Positions 41,329-50,375 are shown, counted from the stretch's first letter. The stretch: DNA of 64,000 nt from Variovorax sp. 770b2 (GCF_900115685.1 NZ_FOXJ01000001.1:715796-779795); one strand, 5' to 3'. Made by a program: numbers and translations. The notes: generated by a model not told the origin, from the sequence alone.

Positions 41329-41727
41329 ATGCAAACGCAGCAGAACATCCGCTCGGCACTCGATCGCCATTGGCTCGCCTCCGCCGCGGGCGACCAGGCT
41401 GCCGAGCACGAGATCTATCACGACGATGCCGTGTGCACGTACCCGCAGTCGGGCGAGGTCATCCACGGTCGCCGCAACCTGCAGGCGCTTCGCAGCCACC
41501 ACCCCGGCAAGCCCTCGGGGTTCGCGGTGCGGCGGATCACGGGGGAGGGCAGCGTGTGGGTCACCGAGTACCAGATCGACTACGCGGGCAAGAGCGCCTT
41601 CACCGTGAGCATCATGGAGTTTCGCGGTGACAAGGTGGCGCGCGAGACGCAGTACTTTGCCGATCCGTTCGATGCGCCTGCGTGGCGCGCGCAGTGGGTC
41701 GCGCAGGGGGTCGCGCAAGCGAAGTGA
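41329..41727 (+). CDS. SnoaL/NTF2-like protein
   Basis: 132 residues: IRSALDRHWLASAAGDQAAE, HEIYHDDAVCTYPQSGEVIH, then VTEYQIDYAGKSAFTVSIME and FRGDKVARETQYFADPFDAP. It is a cytoplasmic NTF2-like protein of unknown activity. It is transcribed away from the esterase gene. Confidence 0.87.
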   Translation: MQTQQNIRSALDRHWLASAAGDQAAEHEIYHDDAVCTYPQSGEVIHGRRNLQALRSHHPGKPSGFAVRRITGEGSVWVTEYQIDYAGKSAFTVSIMEFRGDKVARETQYFADPFDAPAWRAQWVAQGVAQAK

Positions 41728-41761
41728 TCGACCGGGCGGCCCACCACTTCGCGGCGCGCGG

Positions 41762-43237
41762 CTAGATCAACCCGCGCGTCGACGCCTTCAACGTCGCGGC
41801 CGCGCGCGTCGAGCATTCGAGCTTGATGAACACGCGCTCCACATGCGTTCGCACCGTGCGCGGGCTGATGCCCAGCGCACGAGCGACTTCCTTGGTGTTC
41901 TCGCCCTTGCTGATGCAGCGCAGAACCTCCAGCTCGCGCTCCGACAACGACTGCTCGCCGCGCGCCGGCACCGCGGGCTTCAAGGGCGCATGCGACATCG
42001 CGACGGCAAGCAACGCATCGACAACGTGCGGGTCGAAGCGGCCCGCCTCCGCGTCCTGCTTCATGCGGTCGAGCGCCTCTGCTTCGGTGAACTCCGCCCG
42101 CCACGGACGGCGCGTGCGAAGCGAAACCCACTGCTCGGCGGCCGCCACGAATTGCCCTTCCACCGGCATCGCCGTCCCCGAGCGGCCGCGGAAATACCCC
42201 GAGCCATCGCGCCGCTCGAAAGCGAAGGATGCGATTTCCGCTTCGGGCGCGAGCCCGTCGATCTGCCCGGCGGCGCGAGAGGTCCAGTACGGCACGAGGC
42301 GCAGGCGTTCGAGCGAGGCTGCCGGCAGCGGCTCGGGCGCGTTCCAGATCGCGTTGGGCACCGACGCCCGCCCGATGCCGTGGATCAACCCGGCCTTGTA
42401 CGTGCGGTGGCAGAGCGCCGCATCGAGGCCCGCGCGCGCGCTGCCATCGCGCGCCAGTTGCGCCACGCGGCGGGAGTAACCCGTCATCCAGGGCAGCTTC
42501 AGATCGATCACGTCGCCCACGAGCTCCAGCCCCACGCGGTTGAGCATCGATGCGGGCTGGTCGGCCACGGCGGTCCACGGCGGCGTGGGGGCATCCAGCG
42601 TGGCCATCCAGGCCGGGACCCACGGTGCGCAGGCATCGACCAGCGCGCCGGGGTACACGCTGTCCGCGCGACCGCGCGCCAGCGTGAGCGCTTCGTCCAG
42701 GCCGTAGAGGCGGCTGAAGATTTCCAGGTCGCTCGCCAGCGCCACGACGTAGGTCGCGAGCGGCACGGCATCGCCCTGCAGAAGACCGGGCACGCCGCCG
42801 CCGTCGTAGGTCTCGAAGATGGCGCGCAGCGCCGCTTCGGTGTCGGAGCCGAGGCCCAGCGTGTTCGCGATGTCGCCGGCGATTTCGCAATGGATGCTGG
42901 CCATGGCGAGCATCGCGTTGGGGATCGCTGCGGTGCGCGGTTGCTGCAGCTTGGCGCGCGGCTTCTGCGATGCAAGAAGCGCTTGCCGGCCCTGCACGTC
43001 GTCGTCCAGGAAGTCCGCGAACTCCTGCGCATTGGCCGTGCAGCCCGACCAGCGCAGCAGCGCGACGTGCCGGGCGGCCTCGACCTGCGAGGGGTCGCAG
43101 CGCGCCTGGCTCGCGATCATTCCCGCGAGCCACGCGGTGCGCAGCGAATGGTCGGTGGGCTGGCCCATGCTCAGGTCGCCGATGAAGGCGAGCGCGCGGA
43201 TGGCGTCGAAAACGGCAATGGTCGAGTCGTCGGGCAT
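41762..43237 (-). CDS. Degenerate HD-GYP domain fused to a LuxR DNA-binding domain
   Basis: 491 residues. The first 390 residues follow the HD/HD-GYP fold, with AGLIHGIGRASVPNAIWNAP and FAFERRDGSGYFRGRSGTAM. The catalytic HD dyad reads HG and the HHE motif reads FAFE, so phosphodiesterase activity is unlikely. The C-terminus (SLSERELEVLRCISKGENTK, then EVARALGISPRTVRTHVERV) is a LuxR/NarL helix-turn-helix. It is probably a regulator that uses the HD fold as a sensor. Start 43237 was chosen because upstream codons encode a proline-rich stretch. Confidence 0.85.
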   Translation of the reverse strand: MPDDSTIAVFDAIRALAFIGDLSMGQPTDHSLRTAWLAGMIASQARCDPSQVEAARHVALLRWSGCTANAQEFADFLDDDVQGRQALLASQKPRAKLQQPRTAAIPNAMLAMASIHCEIAGDIANTLGLGSDTEAALRAIFETYDGGGVPGLLQGDAVPLATYVVALASDLEIFSRLYGLDEALTLARGRADSVYPGALVDACAPWVPAWMATLDAPTPPWTAVADQPASMLNRVGLELVGDVIDLKLPWMTGYSRRVAQLARDGSARAGLDAALCHRTYKAGLIHGIGRASVPNAIWNAPEPLPAASLERLRLVPYWTSRAAGQIDGLAPEAEIASFAFERRDGSGYFRGRSGTAMPVEGQFVAAAEQWVSLRTRRPWRAEFTEAEALDRMKQDAEAGRFDPHVVDALLAVAMSHAPLKPAVPARGEQSLSERELEVLRCISKGENTKEVARALGISPRTVRTHVERVFIKLECSTRAAATLKASTRGLI

Positions 43238-43390
43238 GGGCGGGAAAGGAGGGAGAGGGGGGAGAGGGGACGGCCGGCAAAAGCCCAGCATCGCACAGTC
43301 TTTCGGGCCTTGTCGGTCATTCGACCGATACCGCGATGGGTGCTGATTCCACAGAATTGCCTGCACCCGCCTCGCTGGAGGGGCGACGAC

Positions 43391-43440
43391 TTTTCTTCCT
43401 CTTCTTCCTGTTCTTTTTCTTCTTCCTCTTCTTCTTTTTC
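43391..43440 (+). other. T/C-only tract upstream of a membrane protein gene
   Basis: A 50-base run containing almost only T and C (one G), ending 28 bases before ATG 43468. It matches the tract at 62-118 in composition, length and position relative to a membrane protein gene. If translated it would be a run of Phe and Leu, which argues against an upstream start. Confidence 0.7.
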
Positions 43441-43467
43441 AATCCCGCGGTCTTCACCGCCATTGCC

Positions 43468-44067
43468 ATGACCGACACCAACACCAACACCAACCCCTCT
43501 TCACTTCAGCGAGCCGCGTGGCTTCGCAAGCTCTACTTCACTCGCGCCGCGTTTTCCTTCGCATGGGTCGCGCTCGCGTTCACCGTCGCCAAGGGCTCGC
43601 CCGTCGTCGCGACCGCGCTGCTCGTCGTCTACCCCGCGTGGGACGCGCTGGCGAACCTGTGGGACGCCCGGATGACGGGGGGCGCGAAGGCCAACCCCAC
43701 GCAGGTCTTGAACGCCTGGATGAGCGCGCTGGTCACCGTGGCCGTTGCGGTTTCGCTGGGGCTCAAGCTGCAGATCATTCTGGCGATCTTCGGGGTGTGG
43801 GCGATCGTGGCGGGGCTGCTTCAACTGGCGACTGCGATCCGTCGGCGCAAGGGCGATCGGGGGCAGTGGGTGATGATGTTGAGCGGGGCGCAGTCTGCGC
43901 TGGCTGGCGGGTTCTTTGTGGCGCAGCAGGGGAGTGCGGCGCCTGTGGTGCAGACGTTTGCGGGGTATGCGGGGGTGGGGGCGGTTTACTTTTTAATTTC
44001 TGGCGCTGTGATTTGGATTCAGAGGGCCAAAGGTCGGCACGAAAGATTGGCTCCCCGGGAGGTTTGA
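43468..44067 (+). CDS. DUF308-like membrane protein
   Basis: 199 residues with about six helices: AAFSFAWVALAFTVAKGSPV, VVATALLVVYPAWDALANLW, AWMSALVTVAVAVSLGLKLQ, GVWAIVAGLLQLATAIRRRK, and a final YAGVGAVYFLISGAVIWIQR. The paired-helix pattern and GxWAIxxGxxQLxxAI are typical of HdeD/DUF308 proteins. ATG 43468 is preferred because a longer frame would translate the pyrimidine tract. Third-position GC falls toward the 3' end, with G-rich codon use. Confidence 0.82.
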   Translation: MTDTNTNTNPSSLQRAAWLRKLYFTRAAFSFAWVALAFTVAKGSPVVATALLVVYPAWDALANLWDARMTGGAKANPTQVLNAWMSALVTVAVAVSLGLKLQIILAIFGVWAIVAGLLQLATAIRRRKGDRGQWVMMLSGAQSALAGGFFVAQQGSAAPVVQTFAGYAGVGAVYFLISGAVIWIQRAKGRHERLAPREV

Positions 44068-44327
44068 CATGCGCCCAGGCAGAGCGTGAAACGTCTCTTC
44101 TCTACATGCAAGGGCGCTCGCTTGCAGACGGGAGGTGCGCAGGTGCGCCGACTTTGACGAATGACGGGGCGGTATAACCCTCGGACGAGTGGTAGTTCAA
44201 ATTTTGATACCCAAGCGATTGGGAAAGCAGAGTTGATGTGCAAATTCTCGCGCGAATGCTTTAGCCAAATGACAAAGCAAGCCAATATCGCTTGCGTTTA
44301 AAGTACGGATCTTAATCTTCGTGCCAA
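44068..44327. other. Intergenic boundary of the AT-rich island
   Basis: 260 bases without a recognisable gene. Base composition drops from GC-rich to AT-rich around 44195, which marks the right-hand (3') edge of the three-gene minus-strand island. Confidence 0.5.
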
Positions 44328-44915
44328 CTACACCGTTTTTGCTTCAGGCAGCGAAATTTCCGGTCCGTGCGTATCTTTTTCATTAACGGAGCTCTGAGCG
44401 ACCCCTTCTTTAATCTGTGACATTCGGAGAGCGTCTAAAACTTCGTTTGTCTGGCTTTGTGTTTCGCCGTTAATTCGCATGACCGCCTCAATCGCAATTG
44501 CTTCTGAGCCCTCAATAATTTGAGATTTGGCATCAAGCATGCCGCTCGCCGGTGGCAAAGGCTGCCGATGAAGTAATTCAACCAGTCGAACTAGGCCGGC
44601 AACACTTTCTGATGATCGCAACGTCCGGGTGTCGGTTGAAATCAAAGTCCCGCCTGATGTGGTGACTGCCGTCGGATGTGCTTGATCTAAATCAGCGTCA
44701 GATTGGGATTTTAACCATCCGTATAAGGACGCGCCTAGTGCCGTGAAAGCAAACACTAATAAAGCCAAGCCTGCCATATTGCCCGTGGCTAGCAGAATGG
44801 TCGTGCAAATAAGAGAAATGGCAGCGACGCCAATAAGAGCCACAAGTACAACTTGGCTGCGAATCGGTTTTACTCCAACATGCGCCTTGAACTCTGCGGA
44901 GGCGTTTGCGTCCAT
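44328..44915 (-). CDS. Island membrane protein (third gene)
   Basis: 195 residues with two membrane helices near residues 22-43 and 48-67 (VALIGVAAISLICTTILLAT, then LALLVFAFTALGASLYGWLK). A polar C-terminal part is rich in Ser, Thr and Glu, with RSSESVAGLVRLVELLHRQP. No family was recognised. Its ATG overlaps the stop of the preceding gene by one base, so translation is coupled. Codon use is AT-rich like its two partners. Confidence 0.7.
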   Translation of the reverse strand: MDANASAEFKAHVGVKPIRSQVVLVALIGVAAISLICTTILLATGNMAGLALLVFAFTALGASLYGWLKSQSDADLDQAHPTAVTTSGGTLISTDTRTLRSSESVAGLVRLVELLHRQPLPPASGMLDAKSQIIEGSEAIAIEAVMRINGETQSQTNEVLDALRMSQIKEGVAQSSVNEKDTHGPEISLPEAKTV

Positions 44916-45310
44916 TATTCGCCTCGATCTTCCAGAGAGATACCACCTGAGCTATGTTGCGTTGCAATAAATGGCTGAGGAAAATGGAGAGGAGCCCATT
45001 CGTACTTACTCAGAAAAAGCTGCAGGACTTTTGATAAGCCGCCCGCATATCGAATCGAAGTGGTCTTATCGATAACGCAATTTGTCATTTCAAAATTTGT
45101 CGATGCCATAATTAACACGCAATTATCGAATCGACAGCCGGAAAATCTGTAACCGTCTAGGTGGATGGTTTTTCCATTAAAGTACAAGCCCGTTGCTTCA
45201 GGGCGGGCAAGTGCATTCAATAAACCGAAATTAGTTGGAATATTTTCGCGATTATTTCTGGTGCTCGCTTGAAGAAATTTCGCCAGATTGTTTGCGTTTT
45301 CGTTGGTCAA
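44915..45310 (-). CDS. Island pentapeptide-like protein (second gene)
   Basis: About 131 residues. The central part GLYFNGKTIHLDGYRFSGCR, then FDNCVLIMASTNFEMTNCVI has the five-residue rhythm of a pentapeptide-type beta-helix, followed by a hydrophobic segment (LSKVLQLFLSKYEWAPLHF). I prefer TTG 45310 because GAGG lies five bases upstream; ATG 45436 and ATG 45361 are also in frame but add a basic, noncoding-looking stretch. It is the middle gene of the island operon. Confidence 0.65.
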   Translation of the reverse strand: MTNENANNLAKFLQASTRNNRENIPTNFGLLNALARPEATGLYFNGKTIHLDGYRFSGCRFDNCVLIMASTNFEMTNCVIDKTTSIRYAGGLSKVLQLFLSKYEWAPLHFPQPFIATQHSSGGISLEDRGE

Positions 45311-45504
45311 TTTTTCCTCACTCTGTTTCACGTGGCGCCGATTTTGCCTCTTGTGGCGCATAGCACCTAGCGTTATTTGGTCGGGCCACATACGCCGTAT
45401 GAACGCGAAGTGATCGGGAGCTGTTGAACCAGGCATCTACGTTCATTCTTCTGCATAGTCGCACGTCGACAGCGGCACGTCGTCGTAACTGAACCGGATT
45501 CAGA

Positions 45505-46611
45505 TTATTTGCTAGGGGCTAGATTTTTTACAAGATTCATTAACTGCTCCGCACCCTCAAAGGTTGGCGGTATTTTTTCATCTGAACCGACAATGCTAGA
45601 GAAAATAATGGCATCAAACTTATTCAGAAGTTCGTTGTTGGTTTTTCTCGCTTCGATGGCGAATTTTGTATAGCTTTCTACAAACTGACACAGCGTGAGG
45701 CGCAACTCAAGTTGAAGTATTTGGGAGCGAGTTGAATCCGAATTGCGCATGACAATTCTAAAGAAATAGAGAAATATCAAAACTAAAGAAATTGCTGGAA
45801 TAGTCGTTGCGGCCAGCATTGGCCATTGTGAAATTATATTAATATTATTTGATGTAATGTGATGAAATTCAAATCCAATTGGGGCGAGGACTAATATCCC
45901 AAAAAAAGCTATTAGACACCTGAGTATCTTTAACTGGGAGTTCTTCTTCTTCAGTAAGCTTTTAAAACCGTCGGCTAGTCCTACAAAGTTTAGCTCTTGT
46001 TCATGGCGAGATAGGTTTTTTTGAAGCTGATCGACTTTTTGGGTGCTGTTTGTCAGGATTTTTTCCCAGCCGGTAAATTTGTTCTCAATTTCCGCAGAGT
46101 ATTGCCGCAGGTTTCTGAAATTTTTTAGATCTGGGTCATTTAGGACAAATTTGGCAACTAGAAGGCTAATGCGTTCTTCCAGTTTTTTGATTTGATTTGC
46201 GTATTGCGGCAGAAAATTTTCAACCGTCGCCTTCATAAACTCATTAAATGAACTAAGCTCTGAGGGGAATTCATCGGCTGGTGAATATGTGAGATCAAAT
46301 TCCAGTGATAATCGGTATAAATGAATAGCAAGCCGTTCTAGCCAATCTCCGAATTCATTTCCACTTCCAGGTTTCAAGGCGCCAAGAAACGCTTCTTTGC
46401 CGTTTTGGATTGAGTATTGGCATGCGTCATCGAATGCGGCTGCATTGGCTTGGCCTGTGAGGATGCGCAAGAAAATTGAAACCTGGTTGGCCAGACCTTG
46501 AAAAAAGTCATTGCCCGAGATTTGCTTTTCAATCGCCTCTACTTCTGTCAGTGCCCGGTTAATAGCTAAGCGAGTATCTGGATTCACGAAGAAATCTTGT
46601 TTTATTGTCAT
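45505..46611 (-). CDS. Island coiled-coil membrane protein (first gene)
   Basis: 368 residues, strikingly AT-rich. The N-terminal 200 residues are helical with a coiled coil (SAEIENKFTGWEKILTNSTQ, then KVDQLQKNLSRHEQELNFVG). Two membrane helices follow at about 232-248 and 270-290 (LRCLIAFFGILVLAPIGFEF and TTIPAISLVLIFLYFFRIVM). A C-terminal cytoplasmic tail has LRLTLCQFVESYTKFAIEAR. No family was recognised. Architecture and context suit a membrane-linked sensor or effector; function unknown. Confidence 0.75.
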   Translation of the reverse strand: MTIKQDFFVNPDTRLAINRALTEVEAIEKQISGNDFFQGLANQVSIFLRILTGQANAAAFDDACQYSIQNGKEAFLGALKPGSGNEFGDWLERLAIHLYRLSLEFDLTYSPADEFPSELSSFNEFMKATVENFLPQYANQIKKLEERISLLVAKFVLNDPDLKNFRNLRQYSAEIENKFTGWEKILTNSTQKVDQLQKNLSRHEQELNFVGLADGFKSLLKKKNSQLKILRCLIAFFGILVLAPIGFEFHHITSNNINIISQWPMLAATTIPAISLVLIFLYFFRIVMRNSDSTRSQILQLELRLTLCQFVESYTKFAIEARKTNNELLNKFDAIIFSSIVGSDEKIPPTFEGAEQLMNLVKNLAPSK

Positions 46612-47023
46612 GGTTGATCTGTTTGGGTTGGGCCTGATTGACGGGAAAGCTAAAGAGATTTAGGGCTAAGGCGTTGTGTTGTTTCGCTTTGAATCATTGA
46701 TCATTTTTCAACGGTCCTATTGTCTGCTCACGCGGGCGGGGCGTTGACCTTGAGTTTTTGAAAGTAACGTGACCTAGATTGAATGATCGACAAGTGCTAA
46801 CTGGCTAGCGGATGCGCAGGTTGACTCAAGCCGAATGGCCGCGTGCTCGGGGAGCTCAGCGCTTTCGGGTACTTTCAGCGCGACATCGCAAAGCGCATTC
46901 GATCTCGCAAAGCGCACAGGACGTGTGTGCGAGGATTTCTAGTTCGAGAGGCGCCGAGCGCATATAACAGTGCGTCGCATGCGCTGGCGCTTGCATTTCG
47001 TTGTCAGCCCGCGTTTACTGAAA
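46612..47023. other. Intergenic stretch upstream of the island operon
   Basis: No gene was recognised in these 412 bases. The AT-rich composition ends near 46720. The promoter of the island operon is presumably within 46612-46720. No tRNA or integration site was seen. Confidence 0.4.
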
Positions 47024-47296
47024 TCAGTTTGGTCCGGCCCGCTCGCGCTCACACCGCTGGTGCAACTCCCCCGCCTCATCCACCAGATCCGCTACCAGCC
47101 AGATCACGTTGTCCAGATGCTTCGGCCCCGCGCCATCGAACCAGTCGATGCCGTCGCCGTAGCAGCACCAGAGCAGCGACTTCAACTGGGTCAGCTTGTT
47201 CTCAAGAAGATCCGCCGCGCTGGGCCCGTCTGGGGGAGTGGTCCAGGTGCCGCGGAATGAGGGCGTGGGACGCCCGGCCATAATTCGATCAGCCAT
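47024..47296 (-). CDS. Small conserved hypothetical protein
   Basis: 90 residues: MADRIMAGRPTPSFRGTWTT, ADLLENKLTQLKSLLWCCYG, then DNVIWLVADLVDEAGELHQR. Similar small helical proteins occur in Betaproteobacteria with unknown function. Start 47296 was chosen; ATG 47323 would add nine residues. Confidence 0.7.
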   Translation of the reverse strand: MADRIMAGRPTPSFRGTWTTPPDGPSAADLLENKLTQLKSLLWCCYGDGIDWFDGAGPKHLDNVIWLVADLVDEAGELHQRCERERAGPN

Positions 47297-48088
47297 TTGT
47301 TGTGCTTTCCTTAAAAGTTGCACGTCATGTGGTCAGACGGTCGGGGTGTCTCTGCACCCCGGCCGTCGCCTTTTGTGCCCCGCGTTCTCCATCGAATGCG
47401 CATCGCACCGATGGCCCGCCGCGAGGCGAAGCGGTTCATCCATCCGGGTGTGTTGTGGTGCTGCCTTCCTTGCCCACTGTGTGGGGCGTCGAGTGACTGG
47501 GGCATTCACTTTAGTGATGCGCGGTGAGGGCGGCATCGCTGAATTCGCTAGTAGTTCTCGAATCGCACGGGTCAATGGTTGCCAAGCGTCACGCGGGCAA
47601 ACGGGCAGGCAATGAGAGCTCCATCGGCAGGCAACGAGCGCGCCATCGGGCAGGCATCGCCTCGTGCCGGCGCAATGTCGTCGTGCCGCTGGCAGGTGTC
47701 TGCGTATTCTTGAGGGGCGCACTGCACTTGCAAGCGGCGCACTGAAGCTTTCCAGCCAAGAGCGCGCGTCGATCGAGTCAAAGAACGCAAACGACGCTTG
47801 CCGCTCGATGAGCGAGGCTGGCCGGAACCGGTCAGCGCCTGTAATCACGTGAAATGGATCGGCGAACGAAGATGCGCCACAGTGCCCAGGTTCGGTTTCC
47901 GGCGCGGGCGCAAACGGGCAAGGCGATGGCTTTCTTCAACGCCACTGCTCGGCCTGAACGAAGAGAGCGCAGGGCGCGTGGCCTTCGGTCTGTTGCGCGC
48001 CCTGCGTCGGCATCGGGGCATCCCCGTCACGTCGGGGACGGGCGAAGCATCTGTGATCGATTCACTCACTCAAGCAAGGAGCACTGCC
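47297..48088. other. Intergenic stretch with one weak motif copy
   Basis: About 790 bases in which no frame on either strand shows a family, a signal peptide or convincing start. A string TGGCCGGAACCGGTCAGCGC at 47819-47838 resembles the array motif (copy 28, weak). Promoter elements of the patatin gene should lie near its right end. Confidence 0.4.
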
Positions 48089-49102
48089 ATGTCTTTCAAG
48101 ATTCTCTGCTGCGACGGCGGCGGCATCCGTGGCGTCATCACTGCGCTGCTGATCCAGGACCTGGACCGCAGCTTCGGCATCGTCAAGAACGCCAACGGTT
48201 TTGCCGGCACGTCCACCGGTGGCCTGATCTCGCTGGGCCTGGTGAGCGGCGTGGACATCGACGCCATCGTCGATCTCTACGAGAACCAGGGCGCCACCAT
48301 CTTCGAGCCCAACGGCTGGTTGCTGGACGCACAGGCCAAGCAGCAAGACCGGCGGCCGGCGCAGTCGACCGAAGAGCTGCTGGGCAGCGGCCCGGGCATC
48401 TTCAAGAGCCAGTACGTCAACACCGGCTTGCAGAAGGTGGCGCAGCAACTGGTGGGCACCGGCGCACTGTCGTCGGCGAAGCGCTTCGTGGCCGTCAACT
48501 CCGCGCGGCTGTGGGACGCGAGCGACAACAGCTGGGCGCCATGCACCCTCTCCAACGGCGGGAACAACACCTACCGCGACGTGAGCATGGTGGACGCGGC
48601 GCTCGCCACCTCGGCCGCGCCGACGTACTTTCCGCCGTACCAGGTGGGCGGCTTGGGCTACTTCGCCGACGGCGGCACCTTCGCCAACAACCCCTCGATG
48701 ACGGCCATGGTGGAAGCGATCTACCAGGGCTACGCGACCGGCACATCGGACATCGTGATGCTATCGCTGGGCACGGGCGCCAATCCGGTGGGCGTGCCGC
48801 CTGCCTCGGTGCCCGATCCGCTGGCCTGGGGCGTCACGCACTGGCTGTGGCCGTTCAGCAATGGGCCGGTGCCGGCGACGGCGCTGCTCAACCTCACGAT
48901 GGATGCGACCGCGCAACTGGCGGCGATCCAGGCGCAGCAACTGCTGGGCAACAACTACATGCGCGGCAACGTGCCGCTGGCCCAACCCTTCGCCCTGGAC
49001 GATTACAAGAATGTGGGCGAGCTGGTAAGCGCGACGCAGAACTACATCAAGACGCCCGCGTGGGCGGCGGTGCGCAACTGGGTGGAGCAGAACTGGGCGT
49101 GA
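48089..49102 (+). CDS. Patatin-like phospholipase
   Basis: 337 residues: FKILCCDGGGIRGVITALLI supplies the oxyanion-hole GGGIRG, FAGTSTGGLISLGL the nucleophile GTSTG, and YFADGGTFANNPSMTAMVEA the catalytic DGG. It is cytosolic, without a signal peptide, and likely hydrolyses acyl esters of phospholipids. AAGGAG precedes ATG 48089. No cyclic-nucleotide synthase is adjacent, so a role as an anti-phage effector is not supported here. Confidence 0.92.
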   Translation: MSFKILCCDGGGIRGVITALLIQDLDRSFGIVKNANGFAGTSTGGLISLGLVSGVDIDAIVDLYENQGATIFEPNGWLLDAQAKQQDRRPAQSTEELLGSGPGIFKSQYVNTGLQKVAQQLVGTGALSSAKRFVAVNSARLWDASDNSWAPCTLSNGGNNTYRDVSMVDAALATSAAPTYFPPYQVGGLGYFADGGTFANNPSMTAMVEAIYQGYATGTSDIVMLSLGTGANPVGVPPASVPDPLAWGVTHWLWPFSNGPVPATALLNLTMDATAQLAAIQAQQLLGNNYMRGNVPLAQPFALDDYKNVGELVSATQNYIKTPAWAAVRNWVEQNWA

Positions 49103-49207
49103 GCGGGCGGGGGGCGTGCGTGGGGCGTGCGTGGGGCGCGGGCCCGGGTTGCCGCTTGCACTGCGGTGCGGTAGCCTCCCGGCTCCATCAATGCCAGGAG
49201 TGTCCCG

Positions 49208-49888
49208 ATGCCCAGTCGCTTGCTTCTTTCCACTGGCGCTGCCGTCGCAGCGGCCGCACTGATCATCGGTTGCGGTGCCATGGGTTCATCGGGCGGCAAC
49301 GCCATGAGCTTCTTCATCACGAGCGTCAACCCCGGCAAGGGCGGCGACCTGGGCGGCCTGGCCGGCGCCGACCGCTTCTGCCAGTCGCTGGCCACCAGCG
49401 CGGGGGCGGGCAGCAAGACGTGGCGCGCTTACCTGAGCACCACGGCCGCGAACGGGCAACCGGCTGTCAATGCGCGCGACCGCATCGGCACCGGTCCGTG
49501 GACCAGCGCCAAGGGCGTGGTCGTCGCCACCGGCGTGGCCGACCTGCACAGCGCCAACGCCAAGGTCGGCAAGGACACCTCGCTCACCGAGAAGGGCGAG
49601 GTCGTCTCGGGCTTCGGCGATGCGGTCAACCGCCACGACATCCTCACCGGCTCGCGCCCCGACGGCACCCTGGCCGTGCCCGATGCCGGCAAGGACACCA
49701 CGTGCGGCAACTGGACCAAGAGCGACGGCGGCTCCGCCATCGTGGGTCACCACGACCACAAGGGCACGAATCCCGATCCAGTCGCCAATGCGTCGTGGAA
49801 CTCCTCGCACGGGACGCGCGGCTGCAGCGTCGACCAACTCAAGATGAGTGGTAGCGCTGGGTTGATGTATTGCTTCGCGGCGAATTGA
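49208..49888 (+). CDS. Secreted lectin-like lipoprotein
   Basis: 226 residues. The leader SRLLLSTGAAVAAAALIIGC ends in a lipobox cysteine. The mature domain has FFITSVNPGKGGDLGGLAGA, DRFCQSLATSAGAGSKTWRA, then RDRIGTGPWTSAKG and a final GSAGLMYCFAAN. This spacing of cysteines and tryptophans resembles the collagen-endostatin/C-type-lectin-like proteins of bacterial surfaces (DUF1554-like). The ligand is unknown. Confidence 0.8.
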   Translation: MPSRLLLSTGAAVAAAALIIGCGAMGSSGGNAMSFFITSVNPGKGGDLGGLAGADRFCQSLATSAGAGSKTWRAYLSTTAANGQPAVNARDRIGTGPWTSAKGVVVATGVADLHSANAKVGKDTSLTEKGEVVSGFGDAVNRHDILTGSRPDGTLAVPDAGKDTTCGNWTKSDGGSAIVGHHDHKGTNPDPVANASWNSSHGTRGCSVDQLKMSGSAGLMYCFAAN

Positions 49889-49994
49889 CTTGGGCGGATG
49901 GGTGGGGGTCGGCTGCGTCGTCTCGCTGTTGCCCGTCGTGGTTGCCAACTCGACCCGCTGCAGCAGGCAAACAGACATTCGCAGCTCGCGGTAG

Positions 49995-50375
49995 TCAGCG
50001 CTTTTGCGCAGCAGCCTCGCCTTGCAAGGACCCCTCGATGACGAAGGCATGCAGCTCGGCCATCCTGCCCTCGCGAAAGCGCCACACATCGCAGTAAGCG
50101 TGGCGCGTGTCCTTGCCGGCTTCATCCTTCAGCGTGATCTCGCCGAAGGCCGCGACGATGTCGCCCTCCGCGATCAGGCGATGCACCTCGAGCCGGGGCG
50201 GCGCCTTGTACGCGGTCGCCATCCACTGGCGAACGGCTTCCTTGCCGCTGAGCGTGCGGTCGCCCACGAAGGTCCATTCGGTGTCCTCGGTGCAGAACGC
50301 GAGGAACCCTTCGTAGTCGCCTTCGGCGATGGCCGCGTTGGCCTTCTCCAGAATCGTTTTGTGTGTCACTGACAT
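49995..50375 (-). CDS. SnoaL-like protein
   Basis: 126 residues starting MSVTHKTILEKANAAIAEGD, then YEGFLAFCTEDTEWTFVGDR, ARYCDVWRF-type HAYCDVWRFREGRMAELHAF and a final VIEGSLQGEAAAQKR. It is an NTF2-like SnoaL family protein. Start 50375 was chosen because GGAG lies upstream. It stands downstream of the DAHP synthase gene on the same strand and may share its transcript (gap 73 bases). Confidence 0.87.
   Translation of the reverse strand: MSVTHKTILEKANAAIAEGDYEGFLAFCTEDTEWTFVGDRTLSGKEAVRQWMATAYKAPPRLEVHRLIAEGDIVAAFGEITLKDEAGKDTRHAYCDVWRFREGRMAELHAFVIEGSLQGEAAAQKR

Noticed and set aside
47333-47848. 171-codon minus-strand frame in the gap before the patatin gene
   Set aside because: The composition is Arg/Pro/Ser-rich as in out-of-frame GC-rich DNA, and there is no conserved pattern or start signal.
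48089-49102. CBASS effector (CapV-like patatin)
   Set aside because: The fold fits, but no cGAS/DncV-like nucleotidyltransferase or accessory genes lie nearby. The neighbours are a lectin-like lipoprotein and a SnoaL protein.
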